This document shows, in pieces, positions 35,427 to 44,146 of a stretch of 64,000 nt of DNA. The stretch is taken from the NCBI RefSeq assembly GCF_003688595.1, contig NZ_RCWT01000014.1, positions 1-64,000 on the forward strand, in the 5' to 3' direction. Every line of letters starts with the position of its first letter. Within the stretch, counting starts at the first letter, position 1. Source of the stretch: Sphingomonas sp. PP-F2F-G114-C0414 (lineage in GTDB: Bacteria; Pseudomonadota; Alphaproteobacteria; Sphingomonadales; Sphingomonadaceae). The translations under genes were made by a program, and so were the position numbers. Below the pieces are notes generated by a model that saw only the letters and a program-made list of their open reading frames with translations, had not been told where the DNA came from and searched no databases.

Positions 35427-35451
35427 ACCGCGGTGGCAGGCGGATGACACG

Positions 35452-35490
35452 AAAAAGGGGAGCGTACCGGACCGGTACGCTCCCCTTTTT
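35452..35490. terminator. Two-way terminator between motE and the PilZ gene
   Basis: A perfect 19-bp inverted repeat (AAAAAGGGGAGCGTACCGG, one base, then its complement) lies between the convergent motE and PilZ genes. A-run and T-run at the two ends make it work for both strands. Confidence 0.9.
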
Positions 35491-35521
35491 TACGGGCGGC
35501 GCGGTGTCGCTCGGTCGCGTG

Positions 35522-36199
35522 TCAGATTTCGGCCCGGTCGGAGGCGAAGCGAACCGATCGGTCGGTCTGCCACGCCGACACCTCGGCGAACGACAGCATC
35601 TCGAGGAAGGCGAAGCCGACGCTCTCGCCGTTCGACCAGCGCATCCGCGCGCGGCGCGGTGAGAGGCCCGGGATCGTGATCCGGACTTCGCTGTCGCGCG
35701 GCAGCGGGCTGGCGATCAGGATCCGGCACCCCGATTGCGACAGGTCGCACAGCACCGAGGCCGACAGTGTTCCCAGATGCCAGAGCACGGTGGGGCAGTT
35801 GGCCGCGATGCGCGGGGTACGGGCGATGATCGCCGAGCTGTCCGGGACCGTGCCAAGTACCGCATCGATCACGATCGGGCCGTCGAGCTGCAACCCGGCG
35901 CGTCCATCGCGCGCCCAGGCGACCCGCGCGTCGACCGCTTGCAGGTTGCGCAGTTCGACGCGGACGCGATCGTCCTCGGCCAGGACGGTCGAGCATTCGA
36001 TCATCATCCCCGTCTGCGACAGGTTGCGGACGCGGCAGACGTGATCGATCCCCGCGGCCTCGAGACGCGCGACCAGCAGGATCGTCATCAGCCGCGTCTC
36101 GCGCCGTCCGAACGTGCCACCGGCGGGTTCGACATGGGGAAGTCTGGACGCGCCGGTTGCGTGGACCGGACTTGATGTTTCAGGAGGCGGAACGATCAT
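35522..36199 (-). CDS. Tandem PilZ-domain protein (c-di-GMP receptor candidate)
   Basis: The 225-residue product has two PilZ-like halves. The first (about 32-108) starts with RRETR, matching the RxxxR c-di-GMP motif, and has RVRNLSQTGMMIE, matching the D/NxSxxG motif. The second (about 135-215) has LCDLSQSGCRILIAS but no clear RxxxR ahead of it, so it may be structural. It is the last gene of the motA-che-motB operon. YcgR-type PilZ proteins brake the motor, and a similar role here is inferred. Confidence 0.8.
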   Translation of the reverse strand: MIVPPPETSSPVHATGASRLPHVEPAGGTFGRRETRLMTILLVARLEAAGIDHVCRVRNLSQTGMMIECSTVLAEDDRVRVELRNLQAVDARVAWARDGRAGLQLDGPIVIDAVLGTVPDSSAIIARTPRIAANCPTVLWHLGTLSASVLCDLSQSGCRILIASPLPRDSEVRITIPGLSPRRARMRWSNGESVGFAFLEMLSFAEVSAWQTDRSVRFASDRAEI

Positions 36200-36211
36200 G
36201 ACCTGTGTCCT

Positions 36212-36655
36212 TCAGGACGGTTCGGCACGCGTGATCGCGGCGCGGCGTACGATGCCTGGGCCGAAAGCCTCGGGGGCGGCGGTCATCACGACCTTACGCA
36301 ACGCGCCAATGTCGGGCAGCATCCCGTCGGGACCGGCGGCGAGCGGCGTGCGGTAGGTCCGCAGGTTGATCGCGTGGAGCAGCAGCGGCAACCGCGCGGC
36401 GACCAGCGCGCCATCGTCGACCGACACCTGCAATTCGACATCGAACGAGACATAGCCCGCCAGGCGACCATCGCCGAACACCAGGGGGGCGACGATCTTC
36501 TCCGCCTTGACGAACGTCAGGTCCGGAACCGAAGTCTCGTGCGCGTCCGCCTTGCCGTGAGACGGCCCGAGTATCGCCCGCGTCGCGAGCGCGGCACCGC
36601 CGCCAACGCCCGTACCGGCAATCAGAACGGCGAGCGGGAACAGGATCTTTTTCAT
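36212..36655 (-). CDS. Membrane-anchored FliL-like protein (tentative)
   Basis: The 147-residue product begins with an anchor (ILFPLAVLIAGTGVGGGAAL). Its domain (FVKAEKIVAPLVFGDGRLAG, then YVSFDVELQVSVDDGALVA) and helical tail have the outline of the FliL periplasmic domain. It follows motB after 10 bases, so a second stator-associated FliL paralogue is plausible. It shares little sequence with fliL at 32886. Confidence 0.6.
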   Translation of the reverse strand: MKKILFPLAVLIAGTGVGGGAALATRAILGPSHGKADAHETSVPDLTFVKAEKIVAPLVFGDGRLAGYVSFDVELQVSVDDGALVAARLPLLLHAINLRTYRTPLAAGPDGMLPDIGALRKVVMTAAPEAFGPGIVRRAAITRAEPS

Positions 36656-36665
36656 CGCGAGGGTC

Positions 36666-37544
36666 CTAGAACCGGAAGCTGGCGTCGCTCGGCAGGGAGG
36701 CGGCCGCCCCCTTGACGACGATCGTGATACGGCGGTTTTCGGGCCGGGTCGGCTGGTCGGGATAGACCGGGCGGGTGTCCGCCATCGCCACCATCTCGGC
36801 GAACCGGCCGGGCGCGAGCCCCGCGCCGATCATCGCCGATCGCGCGGCGATCGCGCGTTCGCCCGACAATCGCCAGCTCGAATCGTCGCTGCCGCTGCCG
36901 TCGCCGTCGGTATGCCCCTCGATCGCGATCTGCGCGTCGGAACGGGCGAGCTTGCCGGCGACGCGCGCCATCATGTCTCTCGCGTACGGGTTCAGCGTCG
37001 CGGTGCCGACCTTGAACATCGAGCGCTTGGCGGTGTCCATCAGGCTGATGCGCAGGCCGTCCCGGTCGTCCTCGACGCGCATCGCCTTGTGGCCGTCCTC
37101 GGCGGGCGGCAGGCTGTCGATCGCCACGCGCAGTTCCTGTGCGAGGACACGCAGCGACGCATCGGGAATATTCGCGGTACCGCCGCGTGCGGTGCCGGCG
37201 GTCGCGGCATTGGCGCTCGGCTGGCCGGTCGGCGTGCCGGTCGCGCTGGCCTGGCTACGGCTGCCATGACCGCCCGCGCCCGGCATCGAGCCGATCCCGC
37301 TGGCCGAGGCGGTCGCATCCGACGTCTGCGACATCGCGGTGGCGGCCGGCGAGAAATATTCCGCCAGCCCCTTCAGGCGTTGCTTGTCCGGATTGCTGAT
37401 CAGCCAGAGCAGCATGAAGAACGCCATCATCGCGGTCACGAAATCGGCATAGGCGACCTTCCACGCGCCGCCGTGATGCGCGGCGGCGGTCTTCTTGATC
37501 TTGCGGATGATGATCGGGCGGGTGTTGGCACCGGCGACGGCCAT
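36666..37544 (-). CDS. motB: Flagellar stator protein MotB
   Basis: MotB is the proton-conducting stator subunit that anchors to peptidoglycan. From ATG 37544 the product is 292 residues. The membrane helix (YADFVTAMMAFFMLLWLISN) has the proton-binding Asp34. A periplasmic Ser/Ala/Gly linker follows, then an OmpA-type anchor (AQIAIEGHTDGDGSGSDD, then WRLSGERAIAARSAMI). The open frame runs upstream over the previous gene; that part is not used. motA is nine genes upstream in the same operon, an unusual separation. Confidence 0.95.
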   Translation of the reverse strand: MAVAGANTRPIIIRKIKKTAAAHHGGAWKVAYADFVTAMMAFFMLLWLISNPDKQRLKGLAEYFSPAATAMSQTSDATASASGIGSMPGAGGHGSRSQASATGTPTGQPSANAATAGTARGGTANIPDASLRVLAQELRVAIDSLPPAEDGHKAMRVEDDRDGLRISLMDTAKRSMFKVGTATLNPYARDMMARVAGKLARSDAQIAIEGHTDGDGSGSDDSSWRLSGERAIAARSAMIGAGLAPGRFAEMVAMADTRPVYPDQPTRPENRRITIVVKGAAASLPSDASFRF

Positions 37545-37546
37545 GG

Positions 37547-37897
37547 TCAGGCGGCCTGCGCGGCGAGCGCGTGCGTGGCTGGGGCATGCGCGGCCGGGGC
37601 GTGCGACATCGCCGCGAGCGCCAGCGCGGCGTGGAGCCGGCCCTGGATCGCGCTCAAGCGGACCGGCGCGATCGCGGCGTCGGGCGTGATGCCACCTGCG
37701 ACGCGGTCGAGCACCGCGGCGCTTTCGTCGGCGCTCTGCACGATCAGGTCGAACACCTGAAGCTGGTCGATGTGCCGCATCACGAAGTCCTCGTCGCCGA
37801 CCAGCGTCTCGGCGAGTTGCTCGACGAGCGCACTGACGCGACGCAGCTCGCTCGCCAGAGCGATGTGCAGGGCCGCATGGGAAGGGGACTGGATCAT
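37547..37897 (-). CDS. Small helical protein in the che/mot operon
   Basis: The 116-residue product is wholly helical (ASELRRVSALVEQLAETLVG, then DEDFVMRHIDQLQVFDLIVQ and IQGRLHAALALAAMSH) with an Ala/His-rich tail. It lies between cheD and motB, 2 bases before motB. It resembles small chaperone or adaptor-type proteins in general shape, but no family is recognised. Confidence 0.65.
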   Translation of the reverse strand: MIQSPSHAALHIALASELRRVSALVEQLAETLVGDEDFVMRHIDQLQVFDLIVQSADESAAVLDRVAGGITPDAAIAPVRLSAIQGRLHAALALAAMSHAPAAHAPATHALAAQAA

Positions 37898-37956
37898 GAT
37901 GCGCGCACTCTGGTTGTCTGGCGGGGTGGGTAGGGCAGTCCGAACGATTCCGGACG

Positions 37957-38481
37957 TCAGAAGAGTTCGAGTTCGCCTTCGGACTCGGGCATCGGCGGAC
38001 GGACGATCGGACGGACCGGCACGGCTTCGGCGACGCAGGTCGACCGTGCCTTGCCTTCGAACGGCAGGAACTCGATTTTTCGCGCGCAGACGCCGCCGAC
38101 GTCGACATGACCGATCGCGAAGCCCTCGGTCTCGATGAAGCGGCGTGCGAACGCGGCGTTGTCCTGGCCGATCCCGCCGAGCCCGGCGATGATCTTGGCG
38201 CCGCCATAGATGTGTGCGCGCAGTCGCGACCGCATTGCGCCCTTCTTCATCATCGCGTTGATCAGCAGCTCCATGGCGTGGACGCCGTAGCGCTGGCGGT
38301 CCTGGATCCCGACGGCATGTCCCGCTTCCGGCTCGCCGAGCAGGAAATGGTTCATGCCGCCGACCCGCGCCTTGGCATCGTACAGGCACACCGCGATGCA
38401 CGAGCCGAGCAACGTCGTCAGCATCGTGTCCGGCTCGGCCATCGCCATATGGTCGCCCTGGATAAGGGGGATCCTGCGCAT
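37957..38481 (-). CDS. cheD: Chemoreceptor glutamine deamidase CheD
   Basis: CheD deamidates chemoreceptor glutamines. The 174-residue product has the catalytic Cys28 in TTLLGSCIAVCLYD and His45 in GGMNHFLLGEP, plus the conserved YGVHAMELLINAMMKKGA region and HIYGGAKII. The start at ATG 38481 is chosen by family alignment; the longer frame covers cheY. It follows cheY after 5 bases. Confidence 0.95.
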   Translation of the reverse strand: MRRIPLIQGDHMAMAEPDTMLTTLLGSCIAVCLYDAKARVGGMNHFLLGEPEAGHAVGIQDRQRYGVHAMELLINAMMKKGAMRSRLRAHIYGGAKIIAGLGGIGQDNAAFARRFIETEGFAIGHVDVGGVCARKIEFLPFEGKARSTCVAEAVPVRPIVRPPMPESEGELELF

Positions 38482-38486
38482 GCCGA

Positions 38487-38876
38487 TCAGGCCAACGCGC
38501 CGAAGACGCGCTCGATCTTTTCCTTCAGCGCGGCCGGGGCGAACGGCTTGACGAGATAGTTGTTCACGCCGAGCGCCGCGGCCTTCTGGACGATCTCCCG
38601 ATCGGACGAGCCGGTGAGCATGATGAACACCGTCTTGCCGATCACCGGATCGTTGCGCACTTCCTCGAGGAACTGCAGACCGTCCATGTCGGGCATGTTG
38701 TAGTCCGAGATGATGAGATGCACGCGGTCGCTCCTGACCGCCGCGAGCGCTTCGGGCGCACCGCCCTTGTCGCGCACGTCGCGAAATCCCAGGTCCTGAA
38801 GGGACCGGCGGATCATCGCGCGCATACTGGCCTGATCGTCCACGACCATGACCTTGATTTGAGATGCAGCCGGCAT
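38487..38876 (-). CDS. cheY: Chemotaxis response regulator CheY (second copy in operon)
   Basis: The 129-residue single receiver domain has acidic pair Asp13-Asp14, phosphoacceptor Asp58 (LIISDYNMPDMDG), the Thr in MLTGS and the Lys in LVKPFAPA. CheA-dependent phosphorylation and FliM binding are expected. A second receiver is at 43428, so each may have a different target. Confidence 0.93.
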   Translation of the reverse strand: MPAASQIKVMVVDDQASMRAMIRRSLQDLGFRDVRDKGGAPEALAAVRSDRVHLIISDYNMPDMDGLQFLEEVRNDPVIGKTVFIMLTGSSDREIVQKAAALGVNNYLVKPFAPAALKEKIERVFGALA

Positions 38877-38895
38877 CGTCTTCCAATCCCTGTGT

Positions 38896-39912
38896 TTACT
38901 TGCCGCACGCCGCGAGGATCGCCTCGGGCAGTGCAGACAGACTCAATTCACGCTCGACCGCGCCAAGTTCGACCGCCGACCGCGGCATGCCGTAGACGAC
39001 GCAGGTGTCCTTCGACTGGCCGAAGGTCCGCGCGCCCGCCTGGCGCATTTGCAGCAGGCCCTCGGCACCGTCGGATCCCATCCCGGTCAGGATCACCCCG
39101 ACCGCCTGGGCGCCGCGTTTGGCGACCGACCGGAAGAGGATGTCGACCGACGGACGATGGCCGCTGACGAGATCGTCGGCCTTGAGGCGAACGACCCCCT
39201 TGGCACCACCGACGAGCTCCATGTGTCGCGGCCCACCAGGTGCAATATAGGCGGTTCCGGGCATCAACGGGCTTCCGTCGACCGCTTCGCGCACCGTAAT
39301 CCGACATTCGCGGTCGAGCCGTTCGGCGAAACTCGCGGTGAACGTGCCGGGCATGTGCTGGACGATCAGGATCGGCGGGCAACCGGGCGGTAGTGCCGCG
39401 AGCAGCGAGAACAGCGCCTCGACGCCGCCGGTCGACGCCCCGATCGCGATCACCACGTCGTCGCGCGACTGCACCGTCATTTTTGCGGGACGGACGGTCG
39501 GCGTGACGCGGACCGCAGACCGCGCCGCGGCCTTGACCGTCGCGCGCAGCAGGGCCGCATCGCGCGCCAGTTCCTCGGGATTGCCCGACGGCTTGGCGAT
39601 GCAGTCCACCGCACCCAGCCGCAGCGCCTCGATCGTCACCGCCGCACCCTGCGCGGTCAGCGTCGAGCACATGACGACCGGCATCGGCCGCAGCCGCATG
39701 ATGCGTTCGAGGAACGACAGGCCGTCCATCCCCGGCATCTCGATGTCGAGCGTGATGACGTCGGGTTCGAGATCCTTGATCATCTGTCGCGCGATGCTCG
39801 GCTCGGGGGCCATGCCGACCACCTCGATCTCGGGATCGGCGGACAGCACGCGGTTGAGCGCGGCGCGGATCGCGGCGCTGTCGTCGACGATCAGCGTACG
39901 GATGCGCCGCAT
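38896..39912 (-). CDS. cheB: Chemoreceptor methylesterase CheB
   Basis: CheB demethylates receptors when phosphorylated. From ATG 39912 the product is 338 residues: a receiver (1-120, Asp10/Asp11 and phosphoacceptor Asp56) and a CheB catalytic domain with the Ser in IAIGASTGG, the His in IVQHMPG and the Asp in LTGMGSDGAEG. It follows cheR with overlapping stop and start. Confidence 0.97.
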   Translation of the reverse strand: MRRIRTLIVDDSAAIRAALNRVLSADPEIEVVGMAPEPSIARQMIKDLEPDVITLDIEMPGMDGLSFLERIMRLRPMPVVMCSTLTAQGAAVTIEALRLGAVDCIAKPSGNPEELARDAALLRATVKAAARSAVRVTPTVRPAKMTVQSRDDVVIAIGASTGGVEALFSLLAALPPGCPPILIVQHMPGTFTASFAERLDRECRITVREAVDGSPLMPGTAYIAPGGPRHMELVGGAKGVVRLKADDLVSGHRPSVDILFRSVAKRGAQAVGVILTGMGSDGAEGLLQMRQAGARTFGQSKDTCVVYGMPRSAVELGAVERELSLSALPEAILAACGK

Positions 39913-40790
39913 TATCGTCCCCCCTGCTTGACGTAGATGGTCTGGCCGCAGCTCTGCATGATCTGCGCGGCGGACCCGAACAGCCGTTCCGAATGGCCGA
40001 TATACAGATGGCCGCCGGGGACGAGCAGGTCGACCAGCCGCTCCTCGAGTTCGGCCTTCGCGCGATCGTCGAAATAGATCATCACGTTGCGGCAGAAGAT
40101 CGCGTCGTAGCGCTGGCGCATCGGCCAGGCGTCGAACAGGTTGAGCACGCGCGCCTGGACCAGCGCGCGCGCCTCCGCAGCGATCTCGAACTCGCCACCG
40201 GGCGCAGGCTTGACCCAAGCCGACCGATAGTCGGCGGGGATCGCCGCAACGGTCTGTTCCGCATAGGTCGCGCGGCGGACGCTTTCGACGACGTGCGGTG
40301 CAAGGTCGGTCGCCAGCAGCTTCAGGTCGGCGTCGCGCATCCACCCCGCCGCCGAGCGGTCGCGCCCGAGCAGGCACATCGCGATCGAATACACTTCCTC
40401 GCCGCTCGAACAGCCCGCCGACCAGATCCGTACCGGCGCCTGCCGAACACGCTGTTTGAGCGTCGGGATGACGACGTTGCGGAAATGCTCGAAATGATGG
40501 TTTTCACGGAAGAAATGCGTGTGGTTGGTGGTCAGCGCGACGACCATCGCCGCGCGTTCCTCCTTGTTGGTCTGGACCAGGCGCACATAGTCGCGGAAAT
40601 TGGCGAGACCGTGCATCCGCAGGCGACGCGACAAGCGGCCGTGGACCAGCGTCTTCTTGATATCGGTCAGGTGGATCCGCGCGTCGCTCTGCATGATCGT
40701 CGCGATCGCGGCGAACTCGGCGGCGGCGAGCGGCGGACCGCTCCCCGAACCGGCGACGTCGGCTCCACCTGGCAGGGTGGCAGTGGTCAC
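39912..40790 (-). CDS. cheR: Chemoreceptor methyltransferase CheR
   Basis: CheR methylates receptor glutamates using SAM. From GTG 40790 (GTGA overlap with cheW) the product is 292 residues, with an N-terminal helical domain (LTDIKKTLVHGRLSRRLRMH) and a SAM-binding fold (VRIWSAGCSSGEEVYSIAMC; FCRNVMIYFDDRAKAELEER). The longer open frame upstream lies over cheW and is not used. Confidence 0.96.
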   Translation of the reverse strand: MTTATLPGGADVAGSGSGPPLAAAEFAAIATIMQSDARIHLTDIKKTLVHGRLSRRLRMHGLANFRDYVRLVQTNKEERAAMVVALTTNHTHFFRENHHFEHFRNVVIPTLKQRVRQAPVRIWSAGCSSGEEVYSIAMCLLGRDRSAAGWMRDADLKLLATDLAPHVVESVRRATYAEQTVAAIPADYRSAWVKPAPGGEFEIAAEARALVQARVLNLFDAWPMRQRYDAIFCRNVMIYFDDRAKAELEERLVDLLVPGGHLYIGHSERLFGSAAQIMQSCGQTIYVKQGGR

Positions 40791-41278
40791 GCCGCGATAT
40801 CCATCTGCCGGGTCAGACCGAGCGCCTCGAGATCGAGCAGCAGGACCATGATGTCGCCGGCGGCGCCCTGCGCTTCGGAGGCACGGGTCTGCGTCTTGAC
40901 CAGACCGGCGATCACGCTGGGTTCGCCGATCTCGACGTCGGGCGCGGGGCGGATCTCGTTGGCGTCGATCAGGACGATGTCCGACACTTCGTCGACCAGG
41001 AACCCGGCCTGCTTGCCGGCGATGCTGACGACCAGGATGCACGAGCGCGAGTGGATCGCGCTTGGCTCCCATCCGAGGCGCTCGGCGAGACCGATCACGG
41101 GGACGACGGTCCCGCGCAGGTTGGTGACGCCCTTGATATAGTCGGGGACGCCGGGAAGCGGGGTCGGCTCGTCCCATTCGCGGATCTCGATCAGCGACGA
41201 CATGTCGATCCCGAAGATCTGCGTGCCGAGCGAGAAGGTGACGATCTTGCGTTCACCCGGGGCGTTGGTCGTGGTCAT
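40787..41278 (-). CDS. cheW: Chemotaxis coupling protein CheW
   Basis: CheW links receptors to CheA. The 163-residue product has the family text VTFSLGTQIFGIDMSSLIEI, VPDYIKGVTNLRGTVVPVIG and LVDEVSDIVLIDANEI. Normal length. It overlaps cheA by 4 bases (ATGA). Confidence 0.95.
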   Translation of the reverse strand: MTTTNAPGERKIVTFSLGTQIFGIDMSSLIEIREWDEPTPLPGVPDYIKGVTNLRGTVVPVIGLAERLGWEPSAIHSRSCILVVSIAGKQAGFLVDEVSDIVLIDANEIRPAPDVEIGEPSVIAGLVKTQTRASEAQGAAGDIMVLLLDLEALGLTRQMDIAA

Positions 41279-43437
41279 GCGGCGAGTCCTTTGGTGATGT
41301 GGCGAACGGAGGAAGACGGGCCGACGAGCGCTTCGATGTCGAGGATCAGCGCGATCGAGCCGTCGCCGAGGATCGTTGCGCCGCCGAGCCCGCGGATCGG
41401 ATGCAGGTTCTGCTCGAGGCTCTTGATGACGACCTCGCGGCGGTCGTCGATCGTGTCGACCATCAGCCCGACATGCCCGGCGGTCTCGCTCTCGACGATG
41501 ATCACCAGCGATTCCTCGGGCGAGCGGGCATCGTTGTCGGCGAACCCGAAGGTCCGGGTGAGACGGCGGACGGGGACGTAGTTGCCGCGCAGTTCGATCA
41601 CCTCGCCGGTGGTCGTGGTCGGGCGGACCTGGCCGGGTTCGGGCTGGACCGTCTCGACGACGTTGGCGAGCGGCAGCACGAAACGCTGGCCGGCGAGCCG
41701 CACGATCATCCCCTCGAGGATGGCGAGCGTCAGCGGCAGCACCATCGTGAAGGTGGTGCCCTTGCCGGGCACCGAGCTTATCTCGACGCGGCCGCCGAGC
41801 GCCTCGACGTTCGAGCGGACCACGTCCATGCCGACGCCGCGCCCCGAGATGTTCGAGATCGTCTCCGCGGTGGAAAATCCGGGTGCGCAGATCAGCTGGT
41901 CGATCTCCTCGTCGGACAGGACCGCGTCGGCGGCGACGATGCCCTTCTCGACCGCCTTGGCGCGGACGCGGACCCGATCGATACCGGCGCCGTCGTCGGC
42001 GACCCGGACGAAGATCCGTGCCCCCTTCTGTTCGGCGGACAGGCGGATCGTGCCCTCGGGGGGCTTGCCGCAGGCGATCCGGTCGGCCGGGCTCTCGATG
42101 CCGTGATCGACCGCGTTGCGGATCATGTGGGTCAGCGGATCGCCGATCTTCTCGATCACGCCCTTGTCGACCTCGGTCATCTCGCCGGTCGTCTCGAGCG
42201 TCACGAGCTTGCCGGTCTCAGTGGCGAGATCGCGCAGCATGCGCGGCACGCGGCTGAACGACTGCTTGATCGGCTGCGCACGCAGCGACATAACCGTGTC
42301 CTGGATCTCGCGCGTCAGCCGCGAGAGCTGCGGCAATTCGACGCGCTCCTGGTCCTTCGGGCTCAGGCGATCGGCGAGGATCGAGCCGCGGATGACGAGT
42401 TCGCCGACCAGGTTGAGCAGCATGTCGAGCTTGGTCAGTTCGACGCGGATCGTCTGCGATGCAGGCTCGACGCGTGGCGCCTCCGGGCTGGCCGGTGCGG
42501 CCACCTTGGCGGCAACCGGAGCGGCGGGCGGCGCGATGCTGGCGGTCGACACGACCGGCGCGACGGGCGGCGGCGCCTGCGTCACCGGAGCGGATGCTGC
42601 CGGGGCGACGCTGTCACCGCGGACGATCGTGACGACCGAGTCCGGATCGACGAAATCGAAGCAGTCGGTGATCGCCGATTCCTCGATCGCCGCGGGGACG
42701 CTGACGGTCCAGCCGATATAGCTGTGCTCGGGATCCATGTCGCGCAGCGAGGGCAGCCGCGACAGGTCCGCGCCTATCACCGAGCCGCCGAGCAGTTCGA
42801 GTTCGCGGATGATCAGCATCGGCTCGCCGCCGTTGGACAGCGCGGCGTTGGACGGCAGGAACGTCACCGTCCAGGGCGCGGCGATGTCGGGGGCGCTGTC
42901 GAAGTCGTCGAGCGAGACGCCGACGGGCTCGAACCCGAACGGATCGAACGATTCGATCGCGCCGGCGATCGGCACGAAGCCGAACGGATCGGCATCGACC
43001 TCTACAGGGGCGGGGGCCGCGACAGGCGCTGTCGCATCCGGCGCGCCGCCGTTCTTGAGGACCTCGTCGAGCGCCTCCAGGGCTGCGGCGTCGTTCGGGA
43101 GGCCGCGCGTGCCCTGCGCCGCGGCGACGTGATCCGACAGGATGTCGAACGCGGTCAGCATGACGCCGGTGACGCCGGGGGTCGGCGCGATGCGGCCGGC
43201 GCGAACCTCGTCGAGGACGTTCTCGAACCGGTGCGAGAAGGCGGTCAGCGCGGCGTGGCCGAACGCGCCCGCGCCACCCTTGATCGAATGGACGGCGCGG
43301 AACACGCCGGCGATCACGCCGGCCGACACGTCGCCCGCGTTCATCGCGGACAGGCCGGTCTCGGCAGTCGTCAGACCTTCGGCGCATTCCTCGAAGAAGA
43401 TCGCCTGGATATCGTCGAGATCATCGCTCATGGACAT
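41275..43437 (-). CDS. cheA: Chemotaxis histidine kinase CheA
   Basis: The 720-residue kinase has an HPt domain with phosphorylated His50 (VHSIKGGAGAFGHAAL), P3 dimer helices (VELTKLDMLLNLVGELVIRG), an ATPase domain with DPLTHMIRNAVDHGIESPAD and GRGVGMDVVRSNVE, and a C-terminal CheW-like domain. The region about 145-290 differs from a classic P2: it starts with a duplicated DPFGF motif and then holds an alpha/beta segment (EPMLIIRELELLGGSVIGAD). It overlaps cheY by 10 bases. Confidence 0.96.
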   Translation of the reverse strand: MSMSDDLDDIQAIFFEECAEGLTTAETGLSAMNAGDVSAGVIAGVFRAVHSIKGGAGAFGHAALTAFSHRFENVLDEVRAGRIAPTPGVTGVMLTAFDILSDHVAAAQGTRGLPNDAAALEALDEVLKNGGAPDATAPVAAPAPVEVDADPFGFVPIAGAIESFDPFGFEPVGVSLDDFDSAPDIAAPWTVTFLPSNAALSNGGEPMLIIRELELLGGSVIGADLSRLPSLRDMDPEHSYIGWTVSVPAAIEESAITDCFDFVDPDSVVTIVRGDSVAPAASAPVTQAPPPVAPVVSTASIAPPAAPVAAKVAAPASPEAPRVEPASQTIRVELTKLDMLLNLVGELVIRGSILADRLSPKDQERVELPQLSRLTREIQDTVMSLRAQPIKQSFSRVPRMLRDLATETGKLVTLETTGEMTEVDKGVIEKIGDPLTHMIRNAVDHGIESPADRIACGKPPEGTIRLSAEQKGARIFVRVADDGAGIDRVRVRAKAVEKGIVAADAVLSDEEIDQLICAPGFSTAETISNISGRGVGMDVVRSNVEALGGRVEISSVPGKGTTFTMVLPLTLAILEGMIVRLAGQRFVLPLANVVETVQPEPGQVRPTTTTGEVIELRGNYVPVRRLTRTFGFADNDARSPEESLVIIVESETAGHVGLMVDTIDDRREVVIKSLEQNLHPIRGLGGATILGDGSIALILDIEALVGPSSSVRHITKGLAA

Positions 43438-43793
43438 ACCCGGCGGATCGCCGTCCCCAGCTTGGCGGCGTCGAACGGCTTGGTGATCCAGCCGGTCGCG
43501 CCGGCGCCGCGTGCGCGGGCCTTCTTCTCGTCGGAGAATTCGGTCGACAGGACCAGAATCGGCAGGCCGCGGAATTCGGGCACCGCACGGACCGCCTCGA
43601 TCAGCTCGAACCCGTCCATCTCCGGCATGTTGATGTCGGTGATCAGCAGGTCTGGCTTGACCTCGTGCATCCGCTCGAGACCGTGGCGGCCGTCATTGGC
43701 CGCCTCGATCGTGAAGCCCTGCGCGGTCAACGACGCTTTCAGGAGCATCCGCATGCTCGCCGAGTCGTCGACGGTAAGGATGGTCTTGCTCAC
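43428..43793 (-). CDS. cheY: Chemotaxis response regulator CheY (first copy in operon)
   Basis: From GTG 43793 the product is 121 residues: Asp9-Asp10, phosphoacceptor Asp53 (LLITDINMPEMDGFELI), Ser-Thr in VLSTEFSDEKKARARGAGA and Lys in WITKPFDAAKL. The start is coupled to the STAS gene by a GTGA overlap and the end overlaps cheA. Upstream codons in the frame lie over the STAS gene. Confidence 0.93.
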   Translation of the reverse strand: MSKTILTVDDSASMRMLLKASLTAQGFTIEAANDGRHGLERMHEVKPDLLITDINMPEMDGFELIEAVRAVPEFRGLPILVLSTEFSDEKKARARGAGATGWITKPFDAAKLGTAIRRVCP

Positions 43794-44146
43794 GAATGGA
43801 TTTCCTTCTGGTTGTCGAGACCGATGGCGTCGGCCAGTCGGCAGGCCGTCACGCGCTCCACGAATGCGGGGCTGGGCGCGGCGATGGTGAAGCTGTGGCC
43901 GTTGGCGATCGCATCGGCATGCGCGGCGACCAGCAACTGCAGCGTCGCGTGGCCGATGCTCTCGACACCCGAAGCGTCGATCACGATGTCGCCGTCGAAA
44001 TCCGCCGCGAGGACCAGGCGGACCCCGATGTCCTGCGCGTGCACCGTGGTACACTGGCCGGGAAGTATCAGCGTACGATCCTCTGGGGGTTTCGCGTCTG
44101 CGGTGGCGGCGAGTGCCATGTCAGGCGGTGAGAGCGTTGAAATCAT
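43790..44146 (-). CDS. STAS-domain protein in the chemotaxis operon
   Basis: The 118-residue product has a STAS/anti-anti-sigma-like fold: LILPGQCTTVHAQDIGVRLV, then GDIVIDASGVESIGHATLQL with a Ser in the GVESIG position where such proteins are phosphorylated, then LLVAAHADAIANGHSFTIA. ATG 44146 has GGAGG seven bases ahead and overlaps motA by 26 bases; a later ATG (44119) right after the motA stop is an alternative. STAS genes at this place occur in several che operons with unclear roles. Confidence 0.82.
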   Translation of the reverse strand: MISTLSPPDMALAATADAKPPEDRTLILPGQCTTVHAQDIGVRLVLAADFDGDIVIDASGVESIGHATLQLLVAAHADAIANGHSFTIAAPSPAFVERVTACRLADAIGLDNQKEIHS

